DNA of 64,000 nt, from the IMG/VR virus record IMGVR_UViG_3300023184_000030, positions 62,001 through 126,000 of that record. One strand, written 5' to 3'. Shown piece by piece: positions 27,201 to 36,559 of this stretch; positions within the stretch are counted from its first letter, which is position 1; each line of letters begins with the position of its first letter. The translations under genes were made by a program, and so were the position numbers. The notes beneath the pieces were generated by a model. That model ran no database searches, was not told where the DNA came from, and worked only from the letters and a program-made list of their open reading frames with translations. This stretch comes from a virus.

Positions 27201-28294
27201 GCATAAACGTGGGGTAAGTCATAGTCGAAAAGCGAAAGTGAATTATACTCAAGAACCCAAAAATCATTTTCATGTATGAGTAATCCATCTTGGGATGTAT
27301 TGTGACCTATTAGCTCTATACCAAGCACAGAATTAGAACCCAGCGAAGAATTCAAGGTATTATATTGAGTGTGTGTAGTGCCATTAAAATGCCAAATACC
27401 CGTGCCTTGACCTAATTCACCATCTCCCTTTGAATAAAAAACATGTCCATTGTTTCTTGACTTTACTGAAGTTATAGATCCTCCGCTAACTCCATAATTC
27501 CAGAATTCAACTCCATCAAAATAAGAAAGACCTACATCCGTTCCAATCCAAAGATTGCCATTCTCGTCAAAATCTAAGCAGTAGACATTGTCTGATATTA
27601 TTCCACTTGTGCTAGTGTTATAAACCTTTGCCTGCTGAATATATTTAGATCCATTGGTTAGAGTTAGGGTCTGCAGTTTTCCCTGCGGAACAACAAAAAG
27701 ACCCTCAGAGGTTCCCATATAGTAAAAATAGTCCTTACCTTTATATCCTTTTGTTTCGATATCATATATGTGAGGCCAAGTGTAGTCATCAATAGTTTCG
27801 TTCCATTGATCAGTTTCTTTAAGGTAGTAGAATAATCTTCCCCCTGTTGCTCCTTCTATTCTTGTGTAAGCAGATGCACCAGTTCCCCCTACTCCATTAA
27901 GAGGGTTTATGAATGCAAGTATGTCATCTCCAAAAGGACAAGCATAAATTAAAGAAACCTCCTGCTGCTGGTCAAATGTTCCAAGTGCTTGGAATGTCCA
28001 ACTGTCACCTTCATCAACCTTATTGGTATTGATCCAAAAAACAGCAACCTGATTTATACTTGGGTTACCAGCAGTTGGTCCCTGTGCTACCCCCACCCAG
28101 GCTTTATCCTCAGGATCTATTGATATACATCTAGTATCTAGATAATAGGGGGAAACCTGAGGTACAGCAGAGTTTGTGCTGTTATAGTATTCCCAGCTTG
28201 ATCCATTAAATCTCCTAACATCCTGGCCGGAAGCCCAAACATAAAATTCTTGATCTAAATCTATTTGATTAATATAAAGTGAGCTATTAGGCAT
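24281..28294 (-). CDS. Virion protein with Reg_prop-type beta-propeller and PKD-like domain
   Basis: The 1337-aa product opens with beta-propeller blades. The clearest is at about residues 236-268 (NVYCLDFDENGNLWIGTDVG, then LSYFDG), which matches the Reg_prop repeat known from Bacteroidota two-component sensors. A related blade is at about 55-70 (TRCISIDPEDKAWVGV). The middle is Gly/Thr/Ser-rich with many GATG-type loops. Near 1190-1262 a PKD-like strand set (DPGYYTIYNQVEDSAGNIYE) is followed by a Pro/Asp-rich C terminus. It lies among tail genes, so I infer a distal tail or receptor/glycan-contacting part. Exchange of the propeller with a host gene is plausible but untested. Confidence 0.65.
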   Translation of the reverse strand: MPNSSLYINQIDLDQEFYVWASGQDVRRFNGSSWEYYNSTNSAVPQVSPYYLDTRCISIDPEDKAWVGVAQGPTAGNPSINQVAVFWINTNKVDEGDSWTFQALGTFDQQQEVSLIYACPFGDDILAFINPLNGVGGTGASAYTRIEGATGGRLFYYLKETDQWNETIDDYTWPHIYDIETKGYKGKDYFYYMGTSEGLFVVPQGKLQTLTLTNGSKYIQQAKVYNTSTSGIISDNVYCLDFDENGNLWIGTDVGLSYFDGVEFWNYGVSGGSITSVKSRNNGHVFYSKGDGELGQGTGIWHFNGTTHTQYNTLNSSLGSNSVLGIELIGHNTSQDGLLIHENDFWVLEYNSLSLFDYDLPHVYASSKYAGATGWNFTYYTATGGGAPLPKINKYTWDYPEWMVYDNSFLEYKHPGLDPRNLFLTTKLSDIADGRAGKQPYWNNFSIPTFEQDLITESIQSPLWDESISYIAGASGNIGMVSITSSTSQTFLGEKRYYISGSVEPDIYTGSYSVQFGYYSDNTPAILSDIGPSLNSGVLSTHNSENNGKTGFIVAYSERGKVESILPFKGFSTEIQSICSSEDGLYIYASGIFNRFIEIGEFVWGAYGSPITTGGATGAPVGVTNPNVPGATSGAYPGIGVPAFGTLVLNRPWKVSVGSGDSVGSTYCDFGFIGFPAGTGGSYNNVNLVYLNFEDSSGVDQSLNINYRLTGQTLSIIEGGNTAYYRIDQIYRDSNSYGIRTTYQSGATAAFPYTNGTSITIQISLHTPSVYPYTIANDGAKPDSKAIFVAKIGRDLGDISSFAGITGDYNSSIQKSYRINSFRHFVPTSTYPGGTAYTSVDSSKYHVNLAITHEASTPVTFNTLKNAWDRNDDLSTSPSIIGNSSENIFGSYVKLDCDNLSLSNVVNTTGTTGGFYISGIKSSDNESGILITGQSKGSFDMFGAGLIHPSPSDYSSYPFYIIAGATGNFIRGEIIGIGGTSSNSNINKIYAAKDRSGYYINTIIGDYGQGLTGDYAFNQIVLGSTGENYLYTAEITDQGTVKNIFSNGTGVLDREMGIIYFDKLDDNQFISSYKVNTPGLTGYNVALLKTNDSGKNLDLENLGLFEGDITFTKDSGSNIFSSGINTSGTTGGTGSLVYFGATGGFATLIEQYKPELGINLGNIISRPGSGAWTWCDVHSTDNYMEIPLLSTVVFNNYASNIYGKKNNKWILSNSETKDELLNIKGSPYFIYTFVDPGYYTIYNQVEDSAGNIYEVSKPGFIKVINHKDKRPDDLRPDFVDSSDYGYPNPPFLARDYQAMRLGKDLMYQEMEILQSNRGQFGSAIVIPNNPDSTFNKG

Positions 28295-28317
28295 TTATCT
28301 TTTTTTAAATTATATTC

Positions 28318-28325
28318 TATATATT
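28318..28325 (-). promoter_or_regulatory. Late-promoter-like octamer AATATATA
   Basis: On the minus strand it lies 24 nt upstream of the ATG at 28294 of the propeller protein, in the 51-bp gap after the PKD gene. Confidence 0.4.
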
Positions 28326-28345
28326 TGAATTCCAATAATCCCGAA

Positions 28346-30058
28346 TTAGTAGCCAAACTCCCATCCTCTTTTAGGTTGTGGATCTGAGGTAACATTTAAT
28401 TGATGTGGGTTTGCTATTCTATTTGTATTGAAAGAAATCCAATTTGATCTACCAGGGGTATTGGGAACACCAGGGTAACTCTCATAGGGAGGCCAGGGTC
28501 CATTATCGCTTAAATCCACAGCAGTTATATAAGGGGAACTGCCTCTATCTATTATAGCTATCTTAAGCCCGTTAAATGTATTGGCGTCATATGATAAAGC
28601 TCCGGTAAGTCCTGATGCCCAAGCATAATCAGGTGATGCAGAAGCAACGATATTAGAGTCATAGCCAGCTAATACCAAAGCATTATTTATAGCTGTTGCT
28701 ACACCCGTTCCATCTGGGTTATCCTGCATAAATACTAGATTTTTATCGGGGGAATTCCCTAGTCCCGCATTAATCGTGGGATCCGATACCACTACATTTA
28801 CTACGACATCTAAACCAGGATCTATACCATCTATACTACCATCATAGCTAAATTTTATTGTTAAATTTAGCTCAATGCTAGGTAATCCGGTAAAATTTGA
28901 CGAAGGAAGACAAGCTCCTCCGAGACCTCCGCTTGCTCCCCCAGCACCATCAAGTCCTATTCTATAAGCTGTGGGTTGTTGGACACTCGAAATATATAAC
29001 TCTAGTGCTCTAGAAGATTGATAACCAAAAGATGCTTCATTAAATATAAGTGCATCTACTAAATCTCCAGTCCAATACCTGTTAACTAGCAGCGAATTTC
29101 CATATGCAAACACATCACCAAAGTAAAATATATTACTAAAATAAGTTCCAAGATCCCCGGGGATCATATAGTTTCCAACCATATATCGGCTTAAAGATTC
29201 CCATCCTGTTGGGGTAACCCCTAGAAATTGGAATGCTGTCTTGGAAGCAACATATTGACCAGGATAATATCCATATCTTCCTGGCAAAAATTCAATATCC
29301 TGGGATGACGAAAAATAGCCAACAATCTCACCTTGAGCTCTAAATTGGGTATTATCAATAGGTAATGCCGAATAGTAATTTGTATTAACCAAGAATATGT
29401 CACCAACCCCTGCCATTCCCACTGCACCCGTTTTAATCCCTGTATTAGTAATATAATAGTAATTTGCTCCTATTGTATAAACATCAGTTAGATAGTTATA
29501 TGGCTCAAATCCACCATTTTTACTGTATGCTACGTTGGTATTAGATACCGATGTGTTACCAAGAAAGCTATTAAACACCACCGAAGATGTTGATGTATAT
29601 GTAGAATATGCCGCTCCTGAATCAGATCCGGTCAGGTTAAGCCAACTTAAAATGCTCGTAGATTCATTTGAATTGGTCCCCGTGAATCCTGCTACACCAG
29701 CAAGGGTCCAGCTATAATAAGAAAGACTAGCGGTAGATCCTACAGCTGTATATGTTACCGCTGTTCCCATTGGAATAGTAGTGACCGTGGGAATGTTACT
29801 AGTTAATGTTACTGAAATATTCTCTGGTGTTACTATGATTATATTTGTATCCTCCTTAAATGTATTAATCGGTCCCTTTGTTATAGTTAATTTAGCACCA
29901 AATCCAGCAGTGGAGGGGGAAAGATATCTAACAATAGGATTAGTTGCCGTGGCACCTGTCGGGGTTCCCCCTGGAAAATTCCAGACTCTACCTGTAGGAC
30001 TACCTAATGAGGTATCCTGATACAAAACGTAATCTCCTTGGGCTATTGATATCGACAT
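28346..30058 (-). CDS. Tail-associated protein with PKD/Ig-like N-terminal domains (570 aa)
   Basis: Residues about 25-60 (VWNFPGGTPTGATA, then IVRYLSPSTAGFGAKLTIT) match the PKD pattern of a W-x-F-x-G turn, a Tyr strand and a final G-x-h-x-h-T strand. A second Ig-like unit follows (about 100-145, YYSWTLAGVAG). The C-terminal half is beta-rich, with a stretch resembling a carbohydrate-binding or fibre tip. It ends in QPKRGWEFGY. PKD modules are frequent in Bacteroidota surface proteins and phage tail tips. Binding specificity is unknown. It has its own promoter-like octamer 23 nt upstream. Confidence 0.6.
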   Translation of the reverse strand: MSISIAQGDYVLYQDTSLGSPTGRVWNFPGGTPTGATATNPIVRYLSPSTAGFGAKLTITKGPINTFKEDTNIIIVTPENISVTLTSNIPTVTTIPMGTAVTYTAVGSTASLSYYSWTLAGVAGFTGTNSNESTSILSWLNLTGSDSGAAYSTYTSTSSVVFNSFLGNTSVSNTNVAYSKNGGFEPYNYLTDVYTIGANYYYITNTGIKTGAVGMAGVGDIFLVNTNYYSALPIDNTQFRAQGEIVGYFSSSQDIEFLPGRYGYYPGQYVASKTAFQFLGVTPTGWESLSRYMVGNYMIPGDLGTYFSNIFYFGDVFAYGNSLLVNRYWTGDLVDALIFNEASFGYQSSRALELYISSVQQPTAYRIGLDGAGGASGGLGGACLPSSNFTGLPSIELNLTIKFSYDGSIDGIDPGLDVVVNVVVSDPTINAGLGNSPDKNLVFMQDNPDGTGVATAINNALVLAGYDSNIVASASPDYAWASGLTGALSYDANTFNGLKIAIIDRGSSPYITAVDLSDNGPWPPYESYPGVPNTPGRSNWISFNTNRIANPHQLNVTSDPQPKRGWEFGY

Positions 30059-30080
30059 TAAAGAATAAGATAGTTTAATT

Positions 30081-30088
30081 TATATATC
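30081..30088 (-). promoter_or_regulatory. Late-promoter-like octamer GATATATA
   Basis: On the minus strand it is 23 nt upstream of the ATG at 30058, in a 43-bp gap. The extended context is AGGATATATAAATTAAAC. Confidence 0.5.
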
Positions 30089-30101
30089 CTGATTAAAACT
30101 A

Positions 30102-33100
30102 TCATGGATAAAGTTGGTATGTGAATCCAGCAATTAATAATCCACTACCACCTATCTGTGAAGGAGGTGAAGAACTTGCTGAATTGAATACTTCTGAATT
30201 ATTTATAGAAACATTTATCGGTGGGCTATTTAAAGGCAGATTCCCGCTTTCGTTAGGAATAGGTCGGTAATAAAAATTCTGAATATTGGTATCCGCTGAA
30301 TTGTTTAGTTGATCAGATAATTCTCCTATAGTCAAAGAAGCCGATCCTGGCTGTATAGTCATTCCTGTTGGATATGGATAAAATTCGTTGCCTGTGCTGA
30401 TCTTTAAGAAATCCCCGGGAGTTATGTTGTGTAGTTCATATCCGCCAAGCCAATCGTTATTAAATTCGTAATCAAGCCACGTATGTGCATACCCTTCGTC
30501 CCATCCATTATCAGTGAATACGTCCCAATTTAGCTTTTTAGTTCCCCAATACTTTAGATTAGCGTTGGGTAAGGATTCACTAGATTCTGACCAATAAACA
30601 TAGGTTTCAGCAGGACTAGATCCTCCTGATAATTCACCAGAATCCGAAATTATCGAAATTGATCCAGTAGTTTCGTATGTTAGTAATACCCCGTTTTGAT
30701 CCGCACCCATTTCATCGGGTGCAGCAATAACTAAAGTGACAGGATCATTTCCTGGATCTGTACAAGAAGCAAAATAATCAGGATAAGTCCTAAGTGAATT
30801 AACAGAAGATGTTATACCATTTACCGTCCTGTATAGGGAATCCCCAGAATTGCTGGAGCCTATCAATCTTCCGCTCACATAAACTGAAATACTTCCCGCT
30901 CCGGTAACATATTGATTAGTAAATATAGAGGAATCTACAGATAATCTGGAAGGTCCAGTTAAGCCTATTGTATTGTTCCACGAAGAACTCATTATTGTAG
31001 GTATGGTAAAACTATTATTAGAACCAGAAGGAACCGTTATTATCCATCTTCCTACTAATTGTGGTATAGTATTCAATAAAGTTACTTCTTCACCTGTGCT
31101 AAGGTTATGAGGCGTAGCACATATCACTGTGGCAAAACTATATTGGCCAGCTATAATTAAATAAGATGTTATCTCCGTTATAGCTATATTCTCTTGTGTA
31201 AATGAAATATACCCCGTTGCTCCGATAGGATCTGTGTTTACCTTAACATAAGCATCTTGGCCCTCTTCAGATTTGTTTCCGTATGTAGCAAAATCTAGAA
31301 TCTCGCTAGGTATGGTCTTTTCTAAAATCTCTATTGTCTCTCCCTCAGCAGGATATTCCCATATTGAATTATAATCTTCCCATCCCTTAAATACATTTCT
31401 CCAAGTGTAATCCTCAACCTCTCTATATCTAGTCCATGCATCAATATCAATGATCTTCGGACTAACTGTTATAGCTCCATTCTTTATCGCTACCGTTTTA
31501 GCGTTAAAGGCATCATAGACGTTGCATGTTACCTGATAAACTCCAGTGTATGGTACAAAGTGGGCTAAGGTATAAAAGTCCAGTATAGACCCTCTAAATT
31601 GGAAATTATAGGGACTTCCTTGTTGTGTTGCTGACTTATTTATTATCCACTCAATATCAACCATATTAGAAAAATCTACGTTTCTCCAATTGAGTAAAGA
31701 ATAATTCTGTATAGTTGAAAATAATGATGCTTCATCAGTGTTTACAGTAGTTGAGTTATCAAGGAAAATCGTATAAACCCCAGTTGAATAGCTAACTGCT
31801 GTTACAGTCCCAAATATGTTTGTTGGTTTGTATAAAACTCTACTCCCAACTTTAAATACCGGGGTCAAAAGGGAAGACCAATTTATATTTAATTCGTCCC
31901 AACTCCATCTGTCTAAAATAAGCTCCAATACTATTGGCATGCCCAGTGGGGTATCGTATGTTAATCCTGTTGTTGGATCAACATAAGCCGGAGGATCATA
32001 TTTCCCATCACCCAATTCAAGCAATTCCCCATTCTGTTTGAGATCATAGAAATTAGTTATTGCATTCAATAAAGAATTGTTCTGAGGAGCTGTGTATATC
32101 TGTTGATTTGATAAAGGATCCACTATATTGCCCAGATCAGAAAGCTCTGCGGGAGCAACCTCTATTACTCCATTGAGAAGGGTTTTATTGGTTGATGAAT
32201 AATAATATACCGGTGAAGTCTGCTGTGGAGTTACGTTCCAGATTAAGTTAGGTCCGCCAGAGGTAACCCCATTATTAATTATACCTAATGGATCTATCTG
32301 GGAAAGACCTGGATCTGTTGTTATGTAAAAATCAGATCCTGCTGTAGAAATACTAAATTCATAGGTGTTACCAGCATTAATATTTAATACAGGATTGGGC
32401 CCGGTTAATCCAGTTGCTCCGGTAAGTCCAGTTATATAAAGAGCACTTCCGGTTCCACCCAATACATTTACATAAGCATCAAATGTATTATAATAAGAAG
32501 AAGGAGTCTGTATAGAAGTGCTTAAAGGTCTGATGGAAAAATTTCTAAGATCCCCGATAAATCCAAAATCTGGGGTAACCTTAATGTCAGTATAAAATCC
32601 AGATTCAATATCGGGTCTTTGCATGACATCTGTCCATGCTTTAGTATTATAAACATTGAAATAAATACCTTCACCTGTTATATCTATAATTCTTGCATTC
32701 AGAGGTAGATAATCTCTCTTAAGCCTTTCCTTAAGAGCGAACATTTTTATAAGAACTTCTTCTTGTGTAAATTGAAAATTATCAACAACCCCAGGATATC
32801 CATAATCTGAATCATATCCAGTTAATTTATTTATATCATAATACAGTCCAAATAGCGAGGTCTTTTTATAAGTTCTGCTAGGTAGAATTGTGGTATCTGA
32901 AGAAACATCAAGAACATATTGTCCATCAGCATTCGGACCATATGTCTGAACCAATTTATATTTACCTGAATTTGGATTATCTAAAACATCACCTACCTGA
33001 TAACTCTGACTATATCCAGTAGACTGTTGTTCTTTTATCTGATTTAGGAATCTTTGATTCTGCTGAAGTGGCGATTCTAATCTTGCGCTTTGATACTGTA

Positions 33101-34292
33101 GATTTAGCCAATACTCTTTTATCCTTAAATCCTGATAACCAAAGAATCTAATCGCATTGATCAGACCTTTATAACTTCCTATATAGGGAAATATTTCTTC
33201 ACCTGCTATTAATAGTTCTTTTCTCTTGTCATTTATTTCTATGTAATTAGGAAGGGGTTCAACCGGATCGTGATCTCTAAGTATAATTGAATCGTCCTGA
33301 TAGAAAGCTCTACCCATGTTTTGTAACATGACGCTAAATCTTTCATCCTCGCCAACTATCTCTCCATAAAAATCCATCTCGATTATTTTTACCGGAGTTC
33401 CGGTACTAATATCTTCTATGATTAATTTTCTCTCGTAGATATTGGATGCTAAGTCAGTTGCATTAATAGCAACATTTATAGATAAAGCCTCAGAATTTAC
33501 TGAAGATGTAGAAACGTAACCATTACCAGAAAGGGTATCGGTAGGATCGAGATCCACATTATAGACTAGATTGGGATAACTAACTATCAAAGGGTATCCG
33601 TCTCCACCCTCAAGCTGGTCTTCTATTTTATATGTGAATAGGATTTCTGAAACATCTGTTTCGCCATAGCTATCATTATACCATCTGGATCTCCATTTAC
33701 CAGCGGTAGCCCCAGTGGCTCCTGTATGAGGAAGCCCATATTCTAGGTTACCCCCATTATTAAGCGTCTGTACTATAAATATTTGTTGGTTCTCATAAAG
33801 TCCGGAAGAAACCGGATCAAAATATATGTTACCTTTAAAATACCCACCCGGTCTATTAGAATATGTTGTACTAAAATAAATTTGATTATTTAGACTTATT
33901 AATCTTTGGCCATTAATGGTATCAAGTTCAAAGCTAACAGTTAAGTATGTTGAATTATTTACAACAGCGGATATTTTAGCTTCAAATTCCCCTTGGTTTG
34001 CTATTCTACCCTTAATGTATACATCTGCGCCATTAAGTATAGCGCTGTTTATCGAATCGCCCCAAGCTACAATATTAAATCCATTTACATCGGATATATT
34101 CAAATCAATATAACCCGGATCAACGTCCAGCTGACTAACTGATACTTGACCGTCAGAAGAAACCGATGATGAAGTTACGTACGTAAACTTTTGATCAAGT
34201 TCACTAGGACCTGTTGCCCCAATGTAATTAAAGTTTAGTGGGCTTCCAGTCTTATCATAAAAATTAAGCCTTCTATAGAAAAATTCTGACAT
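30102..34292 (-). CDS. Baseplate wedge protein, gp7/P2 gpI-like core with large extensions
   Basis: A 1396-aa product. Residues about 364-395 (GEEIFPYIGSYKGLINAI, then RFFGYQDLRIKEYW) match the conserved helix of P2-type tail protein I, whose T4 counterpart is the core of gp7. The gene order gp25-like, gp6-like, unknown, this gene fits the wedge operon of contractile tails. The rest is beta-rich with Ig-like segments and GATG loops (IGATGPSELD, TGATGATAGK, TGLTGATGLTG). T4 gp7 is 1032 aa, so this version is larger. It would connect the inner baseplate to peripheral proteins. Confidence 0.65.
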   Translation of the reverse strand: MSEFFYRRLNFYDKTGSPLNFNYIGATGPSELDQKFTYVTSSSVSSDGQVSVSQLDVDPGYIDLNISDVNGFNIVAWGDSINSAILNGADVYIKGRIANQGEFEAKISAVVNNSTYLTVSFELDTINGQRLISLNNQIYFSTTYSNRPGGYFKGNIYFDPVSSGLYENQQIFIVQTLNNGGNLEYGLPHTGATGATAGKWRSRWYNDSYGETDVSEILFTYKIEDQLEGGDGYPLIVSYPNLVYNVDLDPTDTLSGNGYVSTSSVNSEALSINVAINATDLASNIYERKLIIEDISTGTPVKIIEMDFYGEIVGEDERFSVMLQNMGRAFYQDDSIILRDHDPVEPLPNYIEINDKRKELLIAGEEIFPYIGSYKGLINAIRFFGYQDLRIKEYWLNLQYQSARLESPLQQNQRFLNQIKEQQSTGYSQSYQVGDVLDNPNSGKYKLVQTYGPNADGQYVLDVSSDTTILPSRTYKKTSLFGLYYDINKLTGYDSDYGYPGVVDNFQFTQEEVLIKMFALKERLKRDYLPLNARIIDITGEGIYFNVYNTKAWTDVMQRPDIESGFYTDIKVTPDFGFIGDLRNFSIRPLSTSIQTPSSYYNTFDAYVNVLGGTGSALYITGLTGATGLTGPNPVLNINAGNTYEFSISTAGSDFYITTDPGLSQIDPLGIINNGVTSGGPNLIWNVTPQQTSPVYYYSSTNKTLLNGVIEVAPAELSDLGNIVDPLSNQQIYTAPQNNSLLNAITNFYDLKQNGELLELGDGKYDPPAYVDPTTGLTYDTPLGMPIVLELILDRWSWDELNINWSSLLTPVFKVGSRVLYKPTNIFGTVTAVSYSTGVYTIFLDNSTTVNTDEASLFSTIQNYSLLNWRNVDFSNMVDIEWIINKSATQQGSPYNFQFRGSILDFYTLAHFVPYTGVYQVTCNVYDAFNAKTVAIKNGAITVSPKIIDIDAWTRYREVEDYTWRNVFKGWEDYNSIWEYPAEGETIEILEKTIPSEILDFATYGNKSEEGQDAYVKVNTDPIGATGYISFTQENIAITEITSYLIIAGQYSFATVICATPHNLSTGEEVTLLNTIPQLVGRWIITVPSGSNNSFTIPTIMSSSWNNTIGLTGPSRLSVDSSIFTNQYVTGAGSISVYVSGRLIGSSNSGDSLYRTVNGITSSVNSLRTYPDYFASCTDPGNDPVTLVIAAPDEMGADQNGVLLTYETTGSISIISDSGELSGGSSPAETYVYWSESSESLPNANLKYWGTKKLNWDVFTDNGWDEGYAHTWLDYEFNNDWLGGYELHNITPGDFLKISTGNEFYPYPTGMTIQPGSASLTIGELSDQLNNSADTNIQNFYYRPIPNESGNLPLNSPPINVSINNSEVFNSASSSPPSQIGGSGLLIAGFTYQLYP

Positions 34293-34295
34293 ATT

Positions 34296-34826
34296 TTAAA
34301 AAACCCTTTTATTATTTTTCTTAACTGTGTAATTAACAAAATTCTTAATCTGTTTGGTCGTTTCAACCAGACCAAAAACTACTCTATTAAAATATCCAAG
34401 TATTCCTTCTTTAATAGGATCTCTATAAAGAACATTGGATAAAGATCTTTTTAATAACTGATCCCTATAATCAAATCCATTATAAAGATTGTCATTAAAG
34501 CTATCCCTTATGTCATAGATATTCTGGGTAGGATCGAATTCATAATACCTTCTTTCTACTGGAATTTTTGGCATTAATTTCATAATAGTTTTATATTCCA
34601 ACATATCAGAGCAAGGTGCATATTTATATTCACCCAAACCACTAGAAAGAATCCTTCTATATCCAGAGCATCCTATATTATAAGATCTATCCGAAGCAAG
34701 TTCTGCTGTTGGGTATAAATCCTTAGGATCATAGAAAGTAGTGTTATCAGTTCTTGGTTTTATCCCAGCAACTGTATAGTTTACTCCTTTCTTAAGGTCA
34801 GGGAAAAATGGTGAATAGTTATCCAT
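34296..34826 (-). CDS. Unknown protein (176 aa) between gp6-like and gp7-like wedge genes
   Basis: Starts MDNYSPFFPDLKKGVNYTVA and is rich in Tyr, Arg, Asp and Lys, with a basic C terminus (FVNYTVKKNNKRVF). Its ATG shares a base with the stop of the gp6-like gene, and it ends 3 bp before the gp7-like gene, so translation is probably coupled. Position suggests a wedge component (T4 gp53 would be a functional candidate), but I see no sequence match to gp53. Confidence 0.6.
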   Translation of the reverse strand: MDNYSPFFPDLKKGVNYTVAGIKPRTDNTTFYDPKDLYPTAELASDRSYNIGCSGYRRILSSGLGEYKYAPCSDMLEYKTIMKLMPKIPVERRYYEFDPTQNIYDIRDSFNDNLYNGFDYRDQLLKRSLSNVLYRDPIKEGILGYFNRVVFGLVETTKQIKNFVNYTVKKNNKRVF

Positions 34827-36550
34827 TAGTTATTGTTTATAAGTTGAGATTTCATTTCAGCATTTAGAGACATGTTGAAATTCACAGGTATTACTTTAGC
34901 AATACTTACATTAAGAGCTCCCGGTTTACCCTGAACTATTCCCTGCTGGTAATTTGTACCGTTTCTATCGCTCCATCCTCCTCTTAAAACAACCAGATCA
35001 TTTCTACCTATTATAATATCACCAAACTCATTAAGGCCAACCTGTTGTTGTAATTGTGCATCCGAAACGTTGGTTAAACTTCTAAGTAAAGTTTGATTTT
35101 TTTCATTAGCTTCTCCGACAAAATAGAAAGAAACCGAATCTACTCCTTCAACGGATTCCACTAAAGCTATTATATCTGATTTAGGAATGAAATCTCTCCT
35201 TTTTAGATTTAACATATACTCGGAAACTTTCTTTCTTATAGCTTGTCTTATCGTCTCAGGATCATATCCTTCAAACATAGTAATCACCACGTTTGCCACG
35301 TATCTTTTAATTTGGGGTTCTACTATTCTAACAACAGTTGTTGCAATCATAGACCCAGAATCCTCAATAAGATTTATTACCTTAGTTTTCTGATTAGTAG
35401 TAAGTAAAAAGTCTGATACTGGGATATCGAAATAATCCTCATTAGAAGAAATATTTAAAGTTATATCAGGGACTAGGAAAATATAAACTACGTTATCATC
35501 GTCCAGATAATCATCATCAAATGTAGAAAATGCTTGGATCTGCGAAAATATCCCAAGTTTATTTAGAAAAATCTCATAATTTTGCGCATTAGCAAAAACG
35601 AAAGATCTACTGGTCTTTGGTGCAACCAATCTTATCAGATTTGTAGTTTCTGGATTTGTTCCGAAAGAAGGATCTATAGAATTAAGTGCATCTATGTAGT
35701 TATTTAGATCTACCTCAGCTCCAAATAAATCTGTCCCGCTGCTAACAAATTTATAGGTTAGTGGTTTTTCCTTAGTTGAAACAGCGTTTCCTGATCCTCC
35801 TGAGGTCTGAAGATATTCTATTCTTATTCTCGATCCTCTTTGTGGAACCATACCAAAATTAGAATTACCAAAATAAACATCAAGGCCTTCCTGTATTCCT
35901 GTTCTGACTATAAAGCCCTTTCCGTTTAAAGGAATATCATATAGAGAATCGTATCTTCTCCATTTTTCCTCATTAACATAAACATCAACATAGAACTGAT
36001 CAAGGTAAGCTCCAGAAGAAGACGGAAGATTAAAACTTTGTAAAACGCTTCCTGTTCCAGTTACCACAGAACTGATAAAATCCCCCTGTGCTACTTTAAC
36101 TCTAAGAGGGCTTGGACTACCTCCAAGTTGAATTGTTACCCTTGAAGATCCAAAAACTAATGAATATAATTTACCGTTTTCCTGACACCTTATTTGAGCA
36201 TGGTTGTTTATTATAACCGCACTTCCACCTATATCTGATTGTCTTCTATTCCAAGATAGAGTTACCTCTCCTTGTGCAGTACTTGCTCTCCCTGGATCAT
36301 AACCAGCTATTCTAGCTAAACTCCTAACAGAATAATCTCTGGTTGCTTGCTCTATATTTAATTCAGTTATCGAATCCTCTATGAAATATAGAATCATCTG
36401 CGAAAGGTTCTGTAAAACGAAAAGTATCTGTCCCCAAGCAGATGCTACGGTAAAAAGATTTGTCGTTTGGTTATACGTGTCTTGCAGGAAAGAAAACGTG
36501 TCGTTTAATAGACCGTTAATTAGGATATTATTCTTCTTAAAAATATTCAT
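34826..36550 (-). CDS. 6: Baseplate wedge protein, gp6/P2 gpJ-like
   Basis: The 574-aa product has the gpJ/gp6 hallmark at about 225-255: VYFGNSNFGMVPQRGSRIRI, then EYLQTSGGSGN, where the core of the family reads as a G-x-G-x-x-P-x-x-G turn followed by a Y-x-x-x-G-G-x-G-N strand. An N-terminal helical region with a stretch of aliphatic residues (ILFVLQNLSQMILYFIEDSI) precedes it. gp6 dimers form the inner ring of the baseplate and change shape at contraction. It lies directly downstream of the gp25-like gene, the usual order in contractile tails. T4 gp6 is 660 aa. Confidence 0.85.
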   Translation of the reverse strand: MNIFKKNNILINGLLNDTFSFLQDTYNQTTNLFTVASAWGQILFVLQNLSQMILYFIEDSITELNIEQATRDYSVRSLARIAGYDPGRASTAQGEVTLSWNRRQSDIGGSAVIINNHAQIRCQENGKLYSLVFGSSRVTIQLGGSPSPLRVKVAQGDFISSVVTGTGSVLQSFNLPSSSGAYLDQFYVDVYVNEEKWRRYDSLYDIPLNGKGFIVRTGIQEGLDVYFGNSNFGMVPQRGSRIRIEYLQTSGGSGNAVSTKEKPLTYKFVSSGTDLFGAEVDLNNYIDALNSIDPSFGTNPETTNLIRLVAPKTSRSFVFANAQNYEIFLNKLGIFSQIQAFSTFDDDYLDDDNVVYIFLVPDITLNISSNEDYFDIPVSDFLLTTNQKTKVINLIEDSGSMIATTVVRIVEPQIKRYVANVVITMFEGYDPETIRQAIRKKVSEYMLNLKRRDFIPKSDIIALVESVEGVDSVSFYFVGEANEKNQTLLRSLTNVSDAQLQQQVGLNEFGDIIIGRNDLVVLRGGWSDRNGTNYQQGIVQGKPGALNVSIAKVIPVNFNMSLNAEMKSQLINNN

Positions 36551-36559
36551 TTCTGTATA

